Positions 6,207 through 14,985 are shown, numbered from the stretch's first letter. The stretch is 46,777 nt of DNA from an uncultured Acetatifactor sp. (GCA_947625255.1 CANQNT010000026.1:1-46777), one strand, 5' to 3'. A program made the numbers and translations. Notes: a model not told the origin generated them from the sequence alone.

Positions 6207-8717
6207 TTATTGTGAAATCAGATAGGCTCCGGTTTTGCTGTTTTTACATCTGCAGATTTCCTCGGGTGTACCTGCCGCGACGATTTCTCCGCCTCGGACG
6301 CCTCCGTCCGGCCCCATATCAACAACATAATCCGCATTCCTGATTACATCCAGATCGTGCTCAATGACGATGACGGTCGCTCCATTTCCGATCAATTCTT
6401 CAAATACATGGAGCAATGTCTCTACATCCAGCGGATGCAGGCCAATGGTAGGTTCGTCAAATACAAATATCGTGTCTGCCTGTCCTTTTCCCATTTCACT
6501 GGCAAGCTTCAGTCTCTGTGCCTCTCCGCCTGAGAGATTTGGCGTTTCTTCTCCCAGCGTCAGATAGCCAAGGCCAAGTTCCTTAAGCACACGCAGTCTT
6601 CGCGCGACCAGCGGAAGATCAGCGCATACGTTCAGCGCCTCATCCACGCTCATATCCATGAGTTCCGGAAGCGTACTCGCCTTGCCGGCGTGCTTCGGAA
6701 TACGCCGGATGAGACTGGCCTCTTTTGCATAACGGGAACCGCCGCAATCCGGGCATGGAATCTCCACATCCGGTAAAAACTGAACATCCAGATTAATAGT
6801 GCCTGTGCCGTCGCAGGTGGGGCATCGCAGGCTTCCTGTATTATAGGAAAAATCGCCCGCCTTGTAACCCCGTTCTTTCGCGTCCGCCGTTTTTGCGTAC
6901 ACCTTACGCAGTTCATCATGCACATCGGCGTAGGTGGCCACGGTAGAACGCACGTTAATCCCTATGGGCGTGGCATCAATCAGCTTAATTTGTGTAATTC
7001 CATCAGCGCGGACAGCTTTCACGTGCTTCGGCAGTCGGTTTCCCCGGATGGATGCTTCCAGAGCGGGAATCAGGCTTTCCAGAATCAGTGTTGTTTTTCC
7101 GGAACCGGATACGCCCGTTACCGCGATCATCCGTCCTTTGGGCAAATCCACTTCTAATGGTTTCACCGTGTGGATTTCGGAAGTGGACAGATGAATAGTT
7201 CCAAGGGAAAACATCTGATCTGACGCTATGTGTTTTCCGACATGAATGGTTGTTCTTCCCGTAAGAAAACCGCCGATCTGTGAATGGGGGTCATTTTCCA
7301 CTTCCTTCAATGTTCCCTGTGCAATGATGGTCCCGCCGTCCGCGCCGGCTTTGGGGCCGAGTTCGATGAGCCAATCGGCTTCGGAAAGAACATGGGTGTC
7401 ATGATCCACTAACACTACCGTGTTGCCATCCGCGACCAGATCCCGCATCACGCCGGTCAATCCCTCCATATTGGAGGGATGCAGACCGATGGATGGTTCG
7501 TCGAGAACATACAAAACGCCCGTCGTGCGGTTACGTACCGCGCGGGCCAGCTGCATCCTCTGCCGCTCTCCGGTGGAAAGCGTCGAGGCGGCACGGTCCA
7601 GCGTGAGATAGGAAAGCCCCAGATCCATCAGACGCTTTGCGGCGCTCCCGAACGATTCACAGATACTTTCCGCCATGGGACGCATTTCTTCAGGCAATGA
7701 AGCCGGAACGCCGGCAACCCATTGAATCAGATCGGAAAGTGTCATCATACAAGTCTGCGCAAGCGAAATTCCCCGAAGTCGCGGCGCACGCGCCGCGCTG
7801 CTTAGTCTCGTTCCGCCGCAGTCCGGGCAAATATCCTGCCGCAAAAACTTTTCCACCCGTTTCATGCCTTTTTCGTCCTTGACTTTGGACAAAGCGTTTT
7901 CCACGGTATAGGTGGCGTTGAAGTATGTAAAATCCATATCTCCGGCGGCACCGCTGGTCTTATTTTGATAGATGATGTTTTTCTTGACCGCTGGGCCATG
8001 GAAAACAATGTCACGTTCCCTTGCGGTCAGTTCCCGGAACGGCACATCGGTACGGACACCCATTTCCCGGGCAATATCCTTCATCAGCGACCACATCAAC
8101 GTCTGCCAGGGTGCGACCGCGCCTTCATCGATCGACAAAGACTCATCCGGCACCAGTGTCGATTCGTCTACGGTACGGACAACGCCTGTGCCATCACATT
8201 TTTTACACGCGCCCTGACTGTTAAAAGCAAGCTCCTCCGCACTCGGCGCGAAGAAGTGTTCGCCGCATACGGGGCAGACCAGGGGAAGATCCGCCGCCAC
8301 ATTCAGAGAAGGTTCCACATAGTGTCCGTTCGGGCAGCGATGGCTGGACAGTCTTGAAAACATTAAGCGCAGACTGTTCAGCAGTTCCGTGCCTGTTCCG
8401 AATGTGCTGCGGATCCCGGGAACACCGGGCCGCTGGCGAAGCGCCAGTGCAGCCGGAACATACAGTACTTCATCCACCTGTGCCTTTTCTGCCTGTGTCA
8501 TTCTTCTGCGTGTATAGGTTGATAAAGATTCCAAATAGCGCCGGGATCCCTCCGCATACAGAATGCCAAGCGCCAAAGAGGATTTGCCCGAACCGGAAAC
8601 GCCGGCAATCCCTACGATCTTGTTAAGCGGTATGTCGACATCAATGTTTTTCAGATTATGTACCCGCCCGCCGCGTATTTTTATCCTGTCCGGGGTCTTT
8701 TGATTTTCCATTTTCAT
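6207..8717 (-). CDS. UvrA paralogue lacking the UvrB-binding domain (UvrA2/DrrC-like)
   Basis: This is a twin-ATPase protein of the UvrA family, 836 residues from the chosen ATG (AGGAG eight bases upstream); a GTG at 8774 has no ribosome site. It has Walker A GVSGSGKSS near residue 39 and GVSGSGKTT in the second half. It also has two ABC signatures (LSTGERQRMQ and LSGGEAQRLK), zinc-finger cysteine pairs (CPVC, CKKC, CPTC, CPDC) and Walker B DEPSIGLHP and DEPTIGLHP. Only about 20 residues separate the first CPNGH from CPVC, where canonical UvrA carries its UvrB-binding domain. UvrA2 and DrrC-type proteins share this loss and are linked to tolerance of DNA-binding drugs or damage. A role in drug tolerance rather than normal excision repair is therefore likely. 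Confidence 0.9.
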   Translation of the reverse strand: MKMENQKTPDRIKIRGGRVHNLKNIDVDIPLNKIVGIAGVSGSGKSSLALGILYAEGSRRYLESLSTYTRRRMTQAEKAQVDEVLYVPAALALRQRPGVPGIRSTFGTGTELLNSLRLMFSRLSSHRCPNGHYVEPSLNVAADLPLVCPVCGEHFFAPSAEELAFNSQGACKKCDGTGVVRTVDESTLVPDESLSIDEGAVAPWQTLMWSLMKDIAREMGVRTDVPFRELTARERDIVFHGPAVKKNIIYQNKTSGAAGDMDFTYFNATYTVENALSKVKDEKGMKRVEKFLRQDICPDCGGTRLSSAARAPRLRGISLAQTCMMTLSDLIQWVAGVPASLPEEMRPMAESICESFGSAAKRLMDLGLSYLTLDRAASTLSTGERQRMQLARAVRNRTTGVLYVLDEPSIGLHPSNMEGLTGVMRDLVADGNTVVLVDHDTHVLSEADWLIELGPKAGADGGTIIAQGTLKEVENDPHSQIGGFLTGRTTIHVGKHIASDQMFSLGTIHLSTSEIHTVKPLEVDLPKGRMIAVTGVSGSGKTTLILESLIPALEASIRGNRLPKHVKAVRADGITQIKLIDATPIGINVRSTVATYADVHDELRKVYAKTADAKERGYKAGDFSYNTGSLRCPTCDGTGTINLDVQFLPDVEIPCPDCGGSRYAKEASLIRRIPKHAGKASTLPELMDMSVDEALNVCADLPLVARRLRVLKELGLGYLTLGEETPNLSGGEAQRLKLASEMGKGQADTIFVFDEPTIGLHPLDVETLLHVFEELIGNGATVIVIEHDLDVIRNADYVVDMGPDGGVRGGEIVAAGTPEEICRCKNSKTGAYLISQ

Positions 8718-8834
8718 TTCATCTGCTCCTGCATTATTTTTTGTTATGGGCTTCATCCTGGAAACCCAATTCACTGCAACCAGAAAGCGGCTTTTCTCGT
8801 AGGCTCCGGCAAATGGCTGGAGCTTACTTGATAA

Positions 8835-9602
8835 TTATTCCTCCGGGGAACTCATGTATCGGAAAAACAGTTTTTCCAGGCCCTCATGCTGTTCCTCCGG
8901 TTTTCCCTGGAAAATGAGCCGGCCGTTTTTCATAAACAAAACGGAATCGGCAATGTATTCCACTTCCGTCACCGTATGGGCGGAGAGCAGGACGATACGA
9001 TCCTTTCCGATTTTTTTGATCAGGTTAAGGAAATTGATCTGTTCCACGGGATCCAGGCCGGCGGTGGGTTCGTCCATGACCAGAAGCTTGGGATTGTTTA
9101 AAAGAGTTTGGGCAAAGCCCAGCCGTTGTTTCATGCCGCTGGAATAGGTTTTTACTTTTTTGTTTGCCGCGTCTTCCATCGAAACCAGCGCCAAAAGCTC
9201 CTTTGCCCGCCCGAGGGCCTGCTTTTTGGTCAGGCCTTTCAGGGAGGCCAAATACAGGAGAAAATCCTTGCCGGTAAATTCAGGATAACAGCCAAATTCC
9301 TGCGGGAGATAGCCTAAAATATTGCGGTATTCTTCTTCGGAGGAACGGATTGCCCGCGATAAAAAAGCAGTGCCGGATGTAGAACGCAGTCCGTAGCCAG
9401 AGGGGAATCTATTTTTGCTTTCCAGAGTCACGGTTCCGCCGCTTGGCTTTAAAACGCCGCTGACAATGCGAAGCAAAGTGCTTTTTCCCGCGCCGTTTTT
9501 CCCCATCAGGACATGAACGCCCTGCTGAATGGAAAAGGAAACATGGTCCACGGCATATTTTTCCTGAAATTGCATGGTCACTTGGTTTACGAAAAGTTCC
9601 AT
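8835..9602 (-). CDS. ABC transporter ATP-binding protein (ABC-2 type export)
   Basis: This 255-residue ATPase has Walker A GKNGAGKST (34-42), a Q-loop in LGYLPQEFG, signature YSSGMKQRL, Walker B LLVMDEPTAGLD and the switch histidine in SAHTV. The true start is ATG 9602 (MELFVNQVTM); the frame is open further upstream only because it overlaps the preceding membrane-protein gene by 16 bases. An extra segment of about 25 residues, RFPSGYGLRSTSGTAFLSRA and onward, sits between Walker A and the Q-loop where relatives have a short turn. It may be a small in-frame insertion. With the sigma factor and membrane protein upstream it forms one operon. Confidence 0.92.
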   Translation of the reverse strand: MELFVNQVTMQFQEKYAVDHVSFSIQQGVHVLMGKNGAGKSTLLRIVSGVLKPSGGTVTLESKNRFPSGYGLRSTSGTAFLSRAIRSSEEEYRNILGYLPQEFGCYPEFTGKDFLLYLASLKGLTKKQALGRAKELLALVSMEDAANKKVKTYSSGMKQRLGFAQTLLNNPKLLVMDEPTAGLDPVEQINFLNLIKKIGKDRIVLLSAHTVTEVEYIADSVLFMKNGRLIFQGKPEEQHEGLEKLFFRYMSSPEE

Positions 9603-10342
9603 CTGGCATCCTCCATTTGTTTGACGGTTTTCCGAACCTCCCATGCGCAGAAGAACAGAAGCAACAGGAGTGTGACAAACCATCCGTTCCAATAGTCCGT
9701 TGACCAGAGAGCGGAAAAACAGAACTTTGACAAAATGCTGAGACAGCTGATCGTGCCAGCGATACAGGCGCAGGCCAACAAGGATTCTCTGTGGGGAATC
9801 TTTCGAGTGGCCCATAGGCCTAAGACGACGGTCAACAGGTAAGGAACCAATAGATACACGCCCGCCTGTAAAATTGTATAATCGCTGCAAAGGTGAACCA
9901 GCGGCGCCAGCAGGCACAGCAGCACTAAATGGGAGAGGGCTAAAACGCCCATGCGGGCAAGGAGGATGCTTTTCAGGAAGAAGCGGCAGCTCATTTCCAG
10001 TTCTGTCATGCTATAATATTTTGACCGGGCATTTTCCGAAATGAGGGTCATTGCAATAAAAGGCGCCAGGGCGGAAAGCATCCATAGAGTGTCAGGGTCC
10101 ATCCTCCCCGCATACAAAAGTCCTGATACGAATACGCCCAGGGAAAAGAGCCAGGTCCATTTGGGAATATATCCGGTCTGAGTGACCATCAGGGAAAATG
10201 TGCTGATGGGAGGCAGCGGATAATCCTGGAAGAATTCTTCTTTCCGGAGCGGGGCAGGGGCGGAGAAAGCCTCACGCAGCGCCTGTTTCACCTGAGCACG
10301 TTCTGTGGGACGTGTCAGGCGGTGTTTTTTCTTATCATTCAT
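9587..10342 (-). CDS. Multi-spanning membrane protein of a sigma/ABC module
   Basis: This 251-residue protein has about six hydrophobic spans after a charged N-terminus of some 55 residues (MNDKKKHRLTRPTERAQVKQ). It overlaps the start of the ABC ATPase by 16 bases and follows the sigma-factor gene, so it is probably the transport or sensing membrane partner. No named family motif was recognised. The N-terminal half resembles proteins I have seen between an ECF-like sigma factor and an ABC ATPase in clostridia, but that is memory, not proof. A classical ABC-2 permease expected after the ATPase is absent; the UvrA paralogue follows instead. Confidence 0.75.
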   Translation of the reverse strand: MNDKKKHRLTRPTERAQVKQALREAFSAPAPLRKEEFFQDYPLPPISTFSLMVTQTGYIPKWTWLFSLGVFVSGLLYAGRMDPDTLWMLSALAPFIAMTLISENARSKYYSMTELEMSCRFFLKSILLARMGVLALSHLVLLCLLAPLVHLCSDYTILQAGVYLLVPYLLTVVLGLWATRKIPHRESLLACACIAGTISCLSILSKFCFSALWSTDYWNGWFVTLLLLLFFCAWEVRKTVKQMEDARWNFS

Positions 10343-10422
10343 GAAAACATTTCCTTTCTTACTTCTGCCATTTTGAACTCTTCGGTTTCTTTGATACGGT
10401 TCTCGTCGTCTTTATCTTTCAT
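10339..10422 (-). CDS. Possible 27-residue acidic/basic small ORF
   Basis: A short frame, starting MKDKDDENRIKETEEF and ending RKEMFS, overlaps the next start as ATGA, which hints at translational coupling. The same frame is open upstream for 14 codons to the stop codon of the sigma-factor gene, so it could also be an eroded C-terminal extension of that protein. The ribosome site is weak. It is charged and has no recognised domain. Confidence 0.35.
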   Translation of the reverse strand: MKDKDDENRIKETEEFKMAEVRKEMFS

Positions 10423-10464
10423 GGGATCTGTTGTGGACGGTTTGCTTTTGTCCTTTTTGTGGCC

Positions 10465-10941
10465 TCATTCTTTCAAAAAAGTCTCCAGCTGTTTTAAGAG
10501 CCGGTTGGTTTTGCGATATACCGCAAACCGGGAAATTCCCACCAGTTCACTGATAATATTGATGGGAACCTCGTTTACATATCTGAGGAGAATCAGTTCG
10601 CGTTCCTCCTCTGACAAGGTATCTAGGGCCGCTTTCAGGGTCAGGGTCGTGACAAGGTTGTCCTGGGGAGGGGAAACGGCAGACTTGGCATCCAGGGCGG
10701 AAATTTCCTTTTCCGAATCCAGGGATATTTGAAATCTGCTTCTGCGATAGGTATCAATGCACAAATTGCGCGCAATTGTATAAAGATACTGCATGGACTT
10801 GCCAGTATCCTTGTAGCGATCGCTCTCCAAAAAGCGAAGAAAGGTTTCCTGCGTAACATCCTCCGCCATTTCCCTATGACGCAATTTGAAGTAGCAATAA
10901 CGATATAGCTTATTGTATTGCTCCTTGAAATCCATAAACAT
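10465..10941 (-). CDS. RNA polymerase sigma factor, ECF-like sigma-70 family
   Basis: This is a 158-residue alternative sigma factor with two recognisable regions. Region 2 is YNKLYRYCYFKLRHREMAED with VTQETFLRFL and YLYTIARNLCIDTYRR. Region 4 is LDTLSEEERELILLRYVNEV followed by a helix-turn-helix ending in RLLKQLETFLKE. The size fits ECF factors. It is the first gene of a unit with a small ORF, a membrane protein and an ABC ATPase, so it probably switches on that transporter in response to a signal. No anti-sigma factor is obvious; the membrane protein downstream could serve as one (inference). Confidence 0.88.
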   Translation of the reverse strand: MFMDFKEQYNKLYRYCYFKLRHREMAEDVTQETFLRFLESDRYKDTGKSMQYLYTIARNLCIDTYRRSRFQISLDSEKEISALDAKSAVSPPQDNLVTTLTLKAALDTLSEEERELILLRYVNEVPINIISELVGISRFAVYRKTNRLLKQLETFLKE

Positions 10942-11129
10942 TCAGTTTGTGCCCTCTCTCGATAGGATTAACGCTTAGAGCAGATGAAATGTGCGGAAAA
11001 AAATTTTTATGTAAGGTTTGTTTCCGTTTATTATAATAACAAATTCTGTGGCAAAAAACAACAATGGTGTTTCAACGGGAAAGGTCTTTTGCAGTGGCAT
11101 TTTTTACTTCCATATGCTATAATTCTTAA

Positions 11130-11348
11130 GTGAAGGATCCTGTTCAGAGCAGTCGTTCCAAGCCGCCTTTTGAACCGATTTTGTCCCACGGAGATTTTTG
11201 TCTGCCGAATCTTTTTTTGACGGAAAGCGGCATCAGTGGGTTTATTGATTTAGGGGATGCGGGGATCAATGACCGTTGGCGGGATCTGGCCCTGAGACAC
11301 CGCAGCCTGCGGCACAATGCGGAGGGAAAGAGCTTTCTGCCGTATTGA
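11130..11348 (+). pseudogene. Aminoglycoside phosphotransferase (APH(3')-like) core fragment
   Basis: About 55 residues match the catalytic core of APH(3')-type kinases: PILSHGDFCLPNLFL with the catalytic Asp and Asn (HGDxxxxN), then GFIDLGDAGINDRWRDLAL with the metal-binding DxG, then RSLRHN. The N-terminal ATP-binding lobe and the C-terminal helices are missing, and the frame closes at TGA 11346-11348. It is a relic that cannot confer resistance. A TATAAT sequence lies just before it (11120-11125) with no convincing -35. Confidence 0.8.
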
Positions 11349-11397
11349 AAAAGGAACGGCGGTACTAAGGATGATTGTAGGAAAAAGAGGAAAAGAC

Positions 11398-13077
11398 ATG
11401 AAAAAGGGAATCAATGGAATCTGGAAAACGGTACAGTGGATTTTAGCCGGTACTCTACTGCTTGCTTCGCTGGGAGCGTTTGCGGGCAATGTGGGAACGG
11501 GGATTTGTTGGATCCTGGCCGCTTTGCTGGTCTGCCCGTTGTCGAGAGGGGCGCTGGTGAAAGCCTTGTCGGGAGGGAAAGGAAAGCGGGGGCAACCGGG
11601 GCTACCGGGGCAGAACCCTTTGTCCCGGAAAAGCATGGGGACCGTTTCCAATATCTTGCTGGGCGTTTTGGCAGTGGTATTCCTTGGAATCGGGTCTAAT
11701 GCCTATACAGAGAGCCGGGTTGACAGTCTGCCGGATGCCTTACACGAAAGTTCGGCAGAAGGCGGCCTGGCAGAAAATGGTCTGGCAGAAATTGGCCTGT
11801 CGGAAAGCGGGCAGGAGAGTACGGTGGAGGATCAGAATTCTGAGCCTCTGTCAGAAAGCTGCGAGGCGTCAGATTTGGCTTCCGACACAGTGTCTGAAGC
11901 TATCGAGGAAGAACCGTCATTTTCCGACATGGAGGTCCATTTCCTTGATGTGGGGCAAGGGGATGCGACCTTGATCAAGGCGGACGGCCACTATATGCTG
12001 ATCGACGCCGGGGACAACAGCAAGGGTACCACGGTTCAGCTTTACCTGACCAAGCAGGGCGTGGAGAAGCTGGATTATTTGATCTTGACTCATACAGACG
12101 CGGATCATATTGGCGGCGCGGATGTCATTATTACAAAATTCGACATAGATCATATTTTTCTCGGGGATTTTAAAAAGGAAAATACCACCTACGAAGAATT
12201 GATGGATGCCATGGAGTATCGCTCCATGCAATATGAAACGCCGGAAGTGGGAACGGAATACCAGCTGGGAAACGCCTCATTTACCATACTGGCGCCAAAT
12301 GGAACCTATGAAGATCCCAACAACGGCAGTATTGCCCTGGTTTTAAAAAATGGGGAAAACAAGTTTCTATTCAGCGGAGACTGTGAGGCGGAGGCAGAGG
12401 CCGCCATTTTGTCCAATGGCCTGGATATCGATGTGGATGTCTATAAGGTAGGGCATCATGGCAGCAGCACGTCGTCCACCCAGGCGTTTCTGGATGCCAT
12501 GACCCCGACTTACGCCGTAATCAGCTGTGAGGAGAACAACAGCTATGGACATCCTCATGCGGAAACCCTTAATCATTTGCGGGCCATGGATGTCAAGGTT
12601 TTCCGCACGGATGAGCAGGGCACGATTATCGCCTATAGCAATGGGACGGAGATTACCTGGAATTGCGCGCCCAGTGACAGTTGGAAAGCGGGGGAGCAGA
12701 CGCAGAATTCCACACAAGAGAATCTGTCCGCTGGTGAAAATGGGCCGACTGACGGTACGACTGTCGATGCGGCTGCCAACAGTGAGGATAAAGCGGTCGA
12801 GGTGACTTCTGACAGCAATAACGGAGCGGCCCCTGAGAGCAGCGCTTCTTCTGCGGAATCCCAGCGGGAAGAAAGCTCTGAAGTCACGAATACCGGAAGC
12901 TATGCCGTGAATGCCAACAATGGCAAGATTCACATGGTCGGGGGCTGTTCTGCCACTGGCAGCGGCAAAAATGCCATGAAAAATCCAGTATATTTTAACA
13001 CCTATGAGGAAGCGGAAGCTTATTCCATACAAATAGCGCCGGGACTGGAGAAAAGAAAATGCGGAAATTGCTGGTAA
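11398..13077 (+). CDS. Membrane-anchored ComEC/Rec2-type metallo-beta-lactamase-fold hydrolase
   Basis: This 559-residue protein has hydrophobic helices at about 13-48 and 83-99, then an acidic, low-complexity linker (about 110-178). A metallo-hydrolase domain like the C-terminal part of ComEC follows: FLDVGQGDA (182-190), DAG, THTDADHIGG (231-240), GDCEAEAE and VGHHGS. A second Ser/Glu-rich linker leads to a C-terminal domain with spaced cysteines, MVGGCSATGS to RKCGNCW, of the kind seen after secreted nuclease-like domains. The start is ATG 11398 after AGAGG. It lacks ComEC's channel domain, so it is a stand-alone exported metallohydrolase, possibly an extracellular nuclease or phosphodiesterase. 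Confidence 0.85.
   Translation: MKKGINGIWKTVQWILAGTLLLASLGAFAGNVGTGICWILAALLVCPLSRGALVKALSGGKGKRGQPGLPGQNPLSRKSMGTVSNILLGVLAVVFLGIGSNAYTESRVDSLPDALHESSAEGGLAENGLAEIGLSESGQESTVEDQNSEPLSESCEASDLASDTVSEAIEEEPSFSDMEVHFLDVGQGDATLIKADGHYMLIDAGDNSKGTTVQLYLTKQGVEKLDYLILTHTDADHIGGADVIITKFDIDHIFLGDFKKENTTYEELMDAMEYRSMQYETPEVGTEYQLGNASFTILAPNGTYEDPNNGSIALVLKNGENKFLFSGDCEAEAEAAILSNGLDIDVDVYKVGHHGSSTSSTQAFLDAMTPTYAVISCEENNSYGHPHAETLNHLRAMDVKVFRTDEQGTIIAYSNGTEITWNCAPSDSWKAGEQTQNSTQENLSAGENGPTDGTTVDAAANSEDKAVEVTSDSNNGAAPESSASSAESQREESSEVTNTGSYAVNANNGKIHMVGGCSATGSGKNAMKNPVYFNTYEEAEAYSIQIAPGLEKRKCGNCW
11764..11808 (+). repeat. Three 15-base tandem repeats within the linker
   Basis: Three consecutive 15-base units (11764, 11779, 11794) of the form GGCCTGGCAGAAAAT encode G-L-A/S-E-x repeats in the acidic linker. 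The last copy is diverged. Such in-frame units can expand or contract and change linker length. Confidence 0.7.
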
Positions 13078-13145
13078 AATGAAATGCCTGTACGTCAGAG
13101 GTTCAGCTCCTGCGCTATTATGAACCGCTTTCCATATTGGTTTAG

Positions 13146-13310
13146 AAGAAACTGGCGGTCATCCTGGGTACCGAGGGCGAGGGATTAAAGGCCGCGACCA
13201 TTACCGCTTGTGACAAAGCTGTCAGGATCCCTATGGCAGAGGGCGTGGATTCCCTCAACGTGGCAGCGGCCGGCGCCGTGGCGTTTTGGCAGCTGCGTCG
13301 GCCCGGCTGA
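13146..13310 (+). pseudogene. SpoU/TrmH-family RNA 2'-O-methyltransferase, C-terminal fragment
   Basis: The 54 residues include LAVILGTEGEGLK, VRIPMAEGVDSLNVAAAGAV and a terminal FWQLRR. These are the motif 2 and motif 3 signatures of the SPOUT knot that binds S-adenosylmethionine. A stop sits directly before the fragment (13143-13145) and the N-terminal two thirds are missing. It ends two bases from the end of the convergent GDSL gene. It is a relic of a tRNA or rRNA ribose methyltransferase. Confidence 0.82.
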
Positions 13311-13312
13311 AC

Positions 13313-13933
13313 TTAAAGGCTCCGAAACGCTTCAATCCAGGCGCGTTTGATCAGCTCATGCCCCATGGTCGTGGGATGTACGCCGTCCCGCAGCCAATAA
13401 TTCGGGGGACAAAGATTGGTGGCCTTGTGGAACTTTTCCTGCAGAGGGATAAAGGTCAGATGATATTTTTCCGCCACCAGACGGGCTTTTTCCGCGCGTT
13501 TGGATACTTCGGCGGAAAAATAGTCCCAGGCGCCTTCCGTAGCGGAGGCTTTCAGGACAAAGGGTTCCAAAATCATAATCCTGGTCTGGGGAAGCGCATC
13601 CTGAATTTCCTCAATGAGCATGGAGTAAATGCGCTCATATTTTTCGGCTTCCACACCGTTTTGGTTTCCCAGTTCATGCCAGACGTCATTGACCCCGATG
13701 AGAATGCTGATCACATCCGGTTTCAGATTGATAAAATCAACCTTGATTCTGGCATAGAGATCTACCACGCGGTTTCCGCTGATGCCCCGGTTGTAGAATT
13801 GATAGGCTCCGGGATCGTCGTAGCCTAATTCCGCCTTTACCAGCGTGGGATAACCAAGTCCCAGATTGTCATTATCTTCGCGGGAACGTCCCGCATCCGT
13901 TATGGAATCCCCTTGAAATAAAATTGTTTTCAT
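13313..13933 (-). CDS. GDSL/SGNH-family esterase
   Basis: This 206-residue SGNH hydrolase opens MKTILFQGDSITDAGR with the nucleophile Ser10. It has block II glycine in the RGISGNRVVDL stretch, block III Asn in LIGVNDVWHE, and the Asp-His pair in DGVHPTTMGH near the C-terminus. There is no signal peptide, so it should act in the cytoplasm, probably removing acetyl or acyl groups from sugars. The chosen ATG at 13933 has a GGAAAGGA site; a longer upstream reading is not supported. It stands alone, convergent with a methyltransferase relic. Confidence 0.9.
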   Translation of the reverse strand: MKTILFQGDSITDAGRSREDNDNLGLGYPTLVKAELGYDDPGAYQFYNRGISGNRVVDLYARIKVDFINLKPDVISILIGVNDVWHELGNQNGVEAEKYERIYSMLIEEIQDALPQTRIMILEPFVLKASATEGAWDYFSAEVSKRAEKARLVAEKYHLTFIPLQEKFHKATNLCPPNYWLRDGVHPTTMGHELIKRAWIEAFRSL

Positions 13934-14232
13934 ACGTTTTTCCTTTCCGTGGCGGTCATTTTGCCGGACCACCCATACAAAATTAATGCACCGCGTCAGC
14001 GATATCCTGCCGGAGCAATCGGCAGGAATTCTGCACCGGCAGCATTTATTGTATCACCACATACGGGATTCCTCAAGTAGTCTTGTGAAAAAAGTGTCGA
14101 GAAAAGCTTGATTAATCCGGGCGATATAGTAAAATGGAAAAAGCAGCTTGTTTTGCGGTTATCAGGAAAGAAGAGAGAAGGCATATATTATCAGGTTAAA
14201 ATCTGGATCGGAGACGCGGATGGAGGAAAGGG

Positions 14233-14811
14233 TTACATTCTGTGATAATTACGCGCGGATTCAAACATCGCGGCAGGAATATGGCAGTAGCCGTCAGGAT
14301 TTTTTTCCAGATACTTCTGATGATATTCTTCCGCGGTGTAAAAATTGGATAAAGGAAGCGCTTCTACAGCCAGCTTTTGTGTATAATGGGTTTGCAGCCG
14401 TGCCAGGGAAGCCTCAATGACGGCTTTTTGGGCGTCATTGGTGTAATAAATGCCGGTCCGGTACTGAACGCCGATATCTCCGCCCTGTTTATTTCGGGAC
14501 AAGGGATCGATCACCTTGTAATATTGCTCCAGCAATTCCGCCAGGGAAATGCGGGCGGGATCAAAGGTAACTTTTACTGTTTCCGCATGCCCTGTGTTCT
14601 CATGCTTGACCTGTTCATAGGTGGGATTGGCGGTTTTGCCGTTGGCATAGCCCACTTCCGTTTGAATGACACCCGGAAGACAGTCAAAGTAATGCTGCGT
14701 CCCCCAGAAGCATCCGCCGGCCAGATAGATGACGGCGGAAGAGGAATCCGGCTGAGGGGCTTGCGTGGCGGCAATATTCGTAGGGATAGGAACATTATTG
14801 GTATTGGCCAT
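14233..14811 (-). CDS. msrA: Peptide methionine sulfoxide reductase MsrA
   Basis: MsrA reduces the S-form of methionine sulfoxide in proteins with thioredoxin. The 192-residue protein has the catalytic GCFWG (Cys34), then GYANGKTANPTYEQV with GHAETVKV, DPLSRNKQGGDIGVQYR and the late FYTAEEYHQKYL. The first 25 residues are a Pro/Gln-rich extension and not a clear signal peptide. AGGAGG lies ten bases before the ATG. It is divergent from azlC. No msrB lies nearby. Confidence 0.95.
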   Translation of the reverse strand: MANTNNVPIPTNIAATQAPQPDSSSAVIYLAGGCFWGTQHYFDCLPGVIQTEVGYANGKTANPTYEQVKHENTGHAETVKVTFDPARISLAELLEQYYKVIDPLSRNKQGGDIGVQYRTGIYYTNDAQKAVIEASLARLQTHYTQKLAVEALPLSNFYTAEEYHQKYLEKNPDGYCHIPAAMFESARNYHRM

Positions 14812-14985
14812 TTGATAAGAACCTCCTTATAAGCGATATGCTTGTAAAATCATTGCTTTACCGGCGATGAAAAGAAAGCGCCGCCAGGGCGCAGGCCGGT
14901 ATGCATTCTACGTCGGCAGAATTATTGTACCACGAAAATGTGTTGAAATCCATAGATTTGAAAAAAAGAAAGAGGACTGCTTTGC

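Noticed and set aside
10981..11060. Possible promoter for the sigma-factor gene around TTATTATAATAA
   Set aside because: A TATAAT is present on the minus strand, but no acceptable -35 lies at 16-18 bases and the box is part of a simple A/T palindrome.
14010..14035. Short hairpin TCCTGCCG/CGGCAGGA
   Set aside because: It lies upstream rather than downstream of the GDSL gene and lacks a T-run, so a terminator role is not supported.
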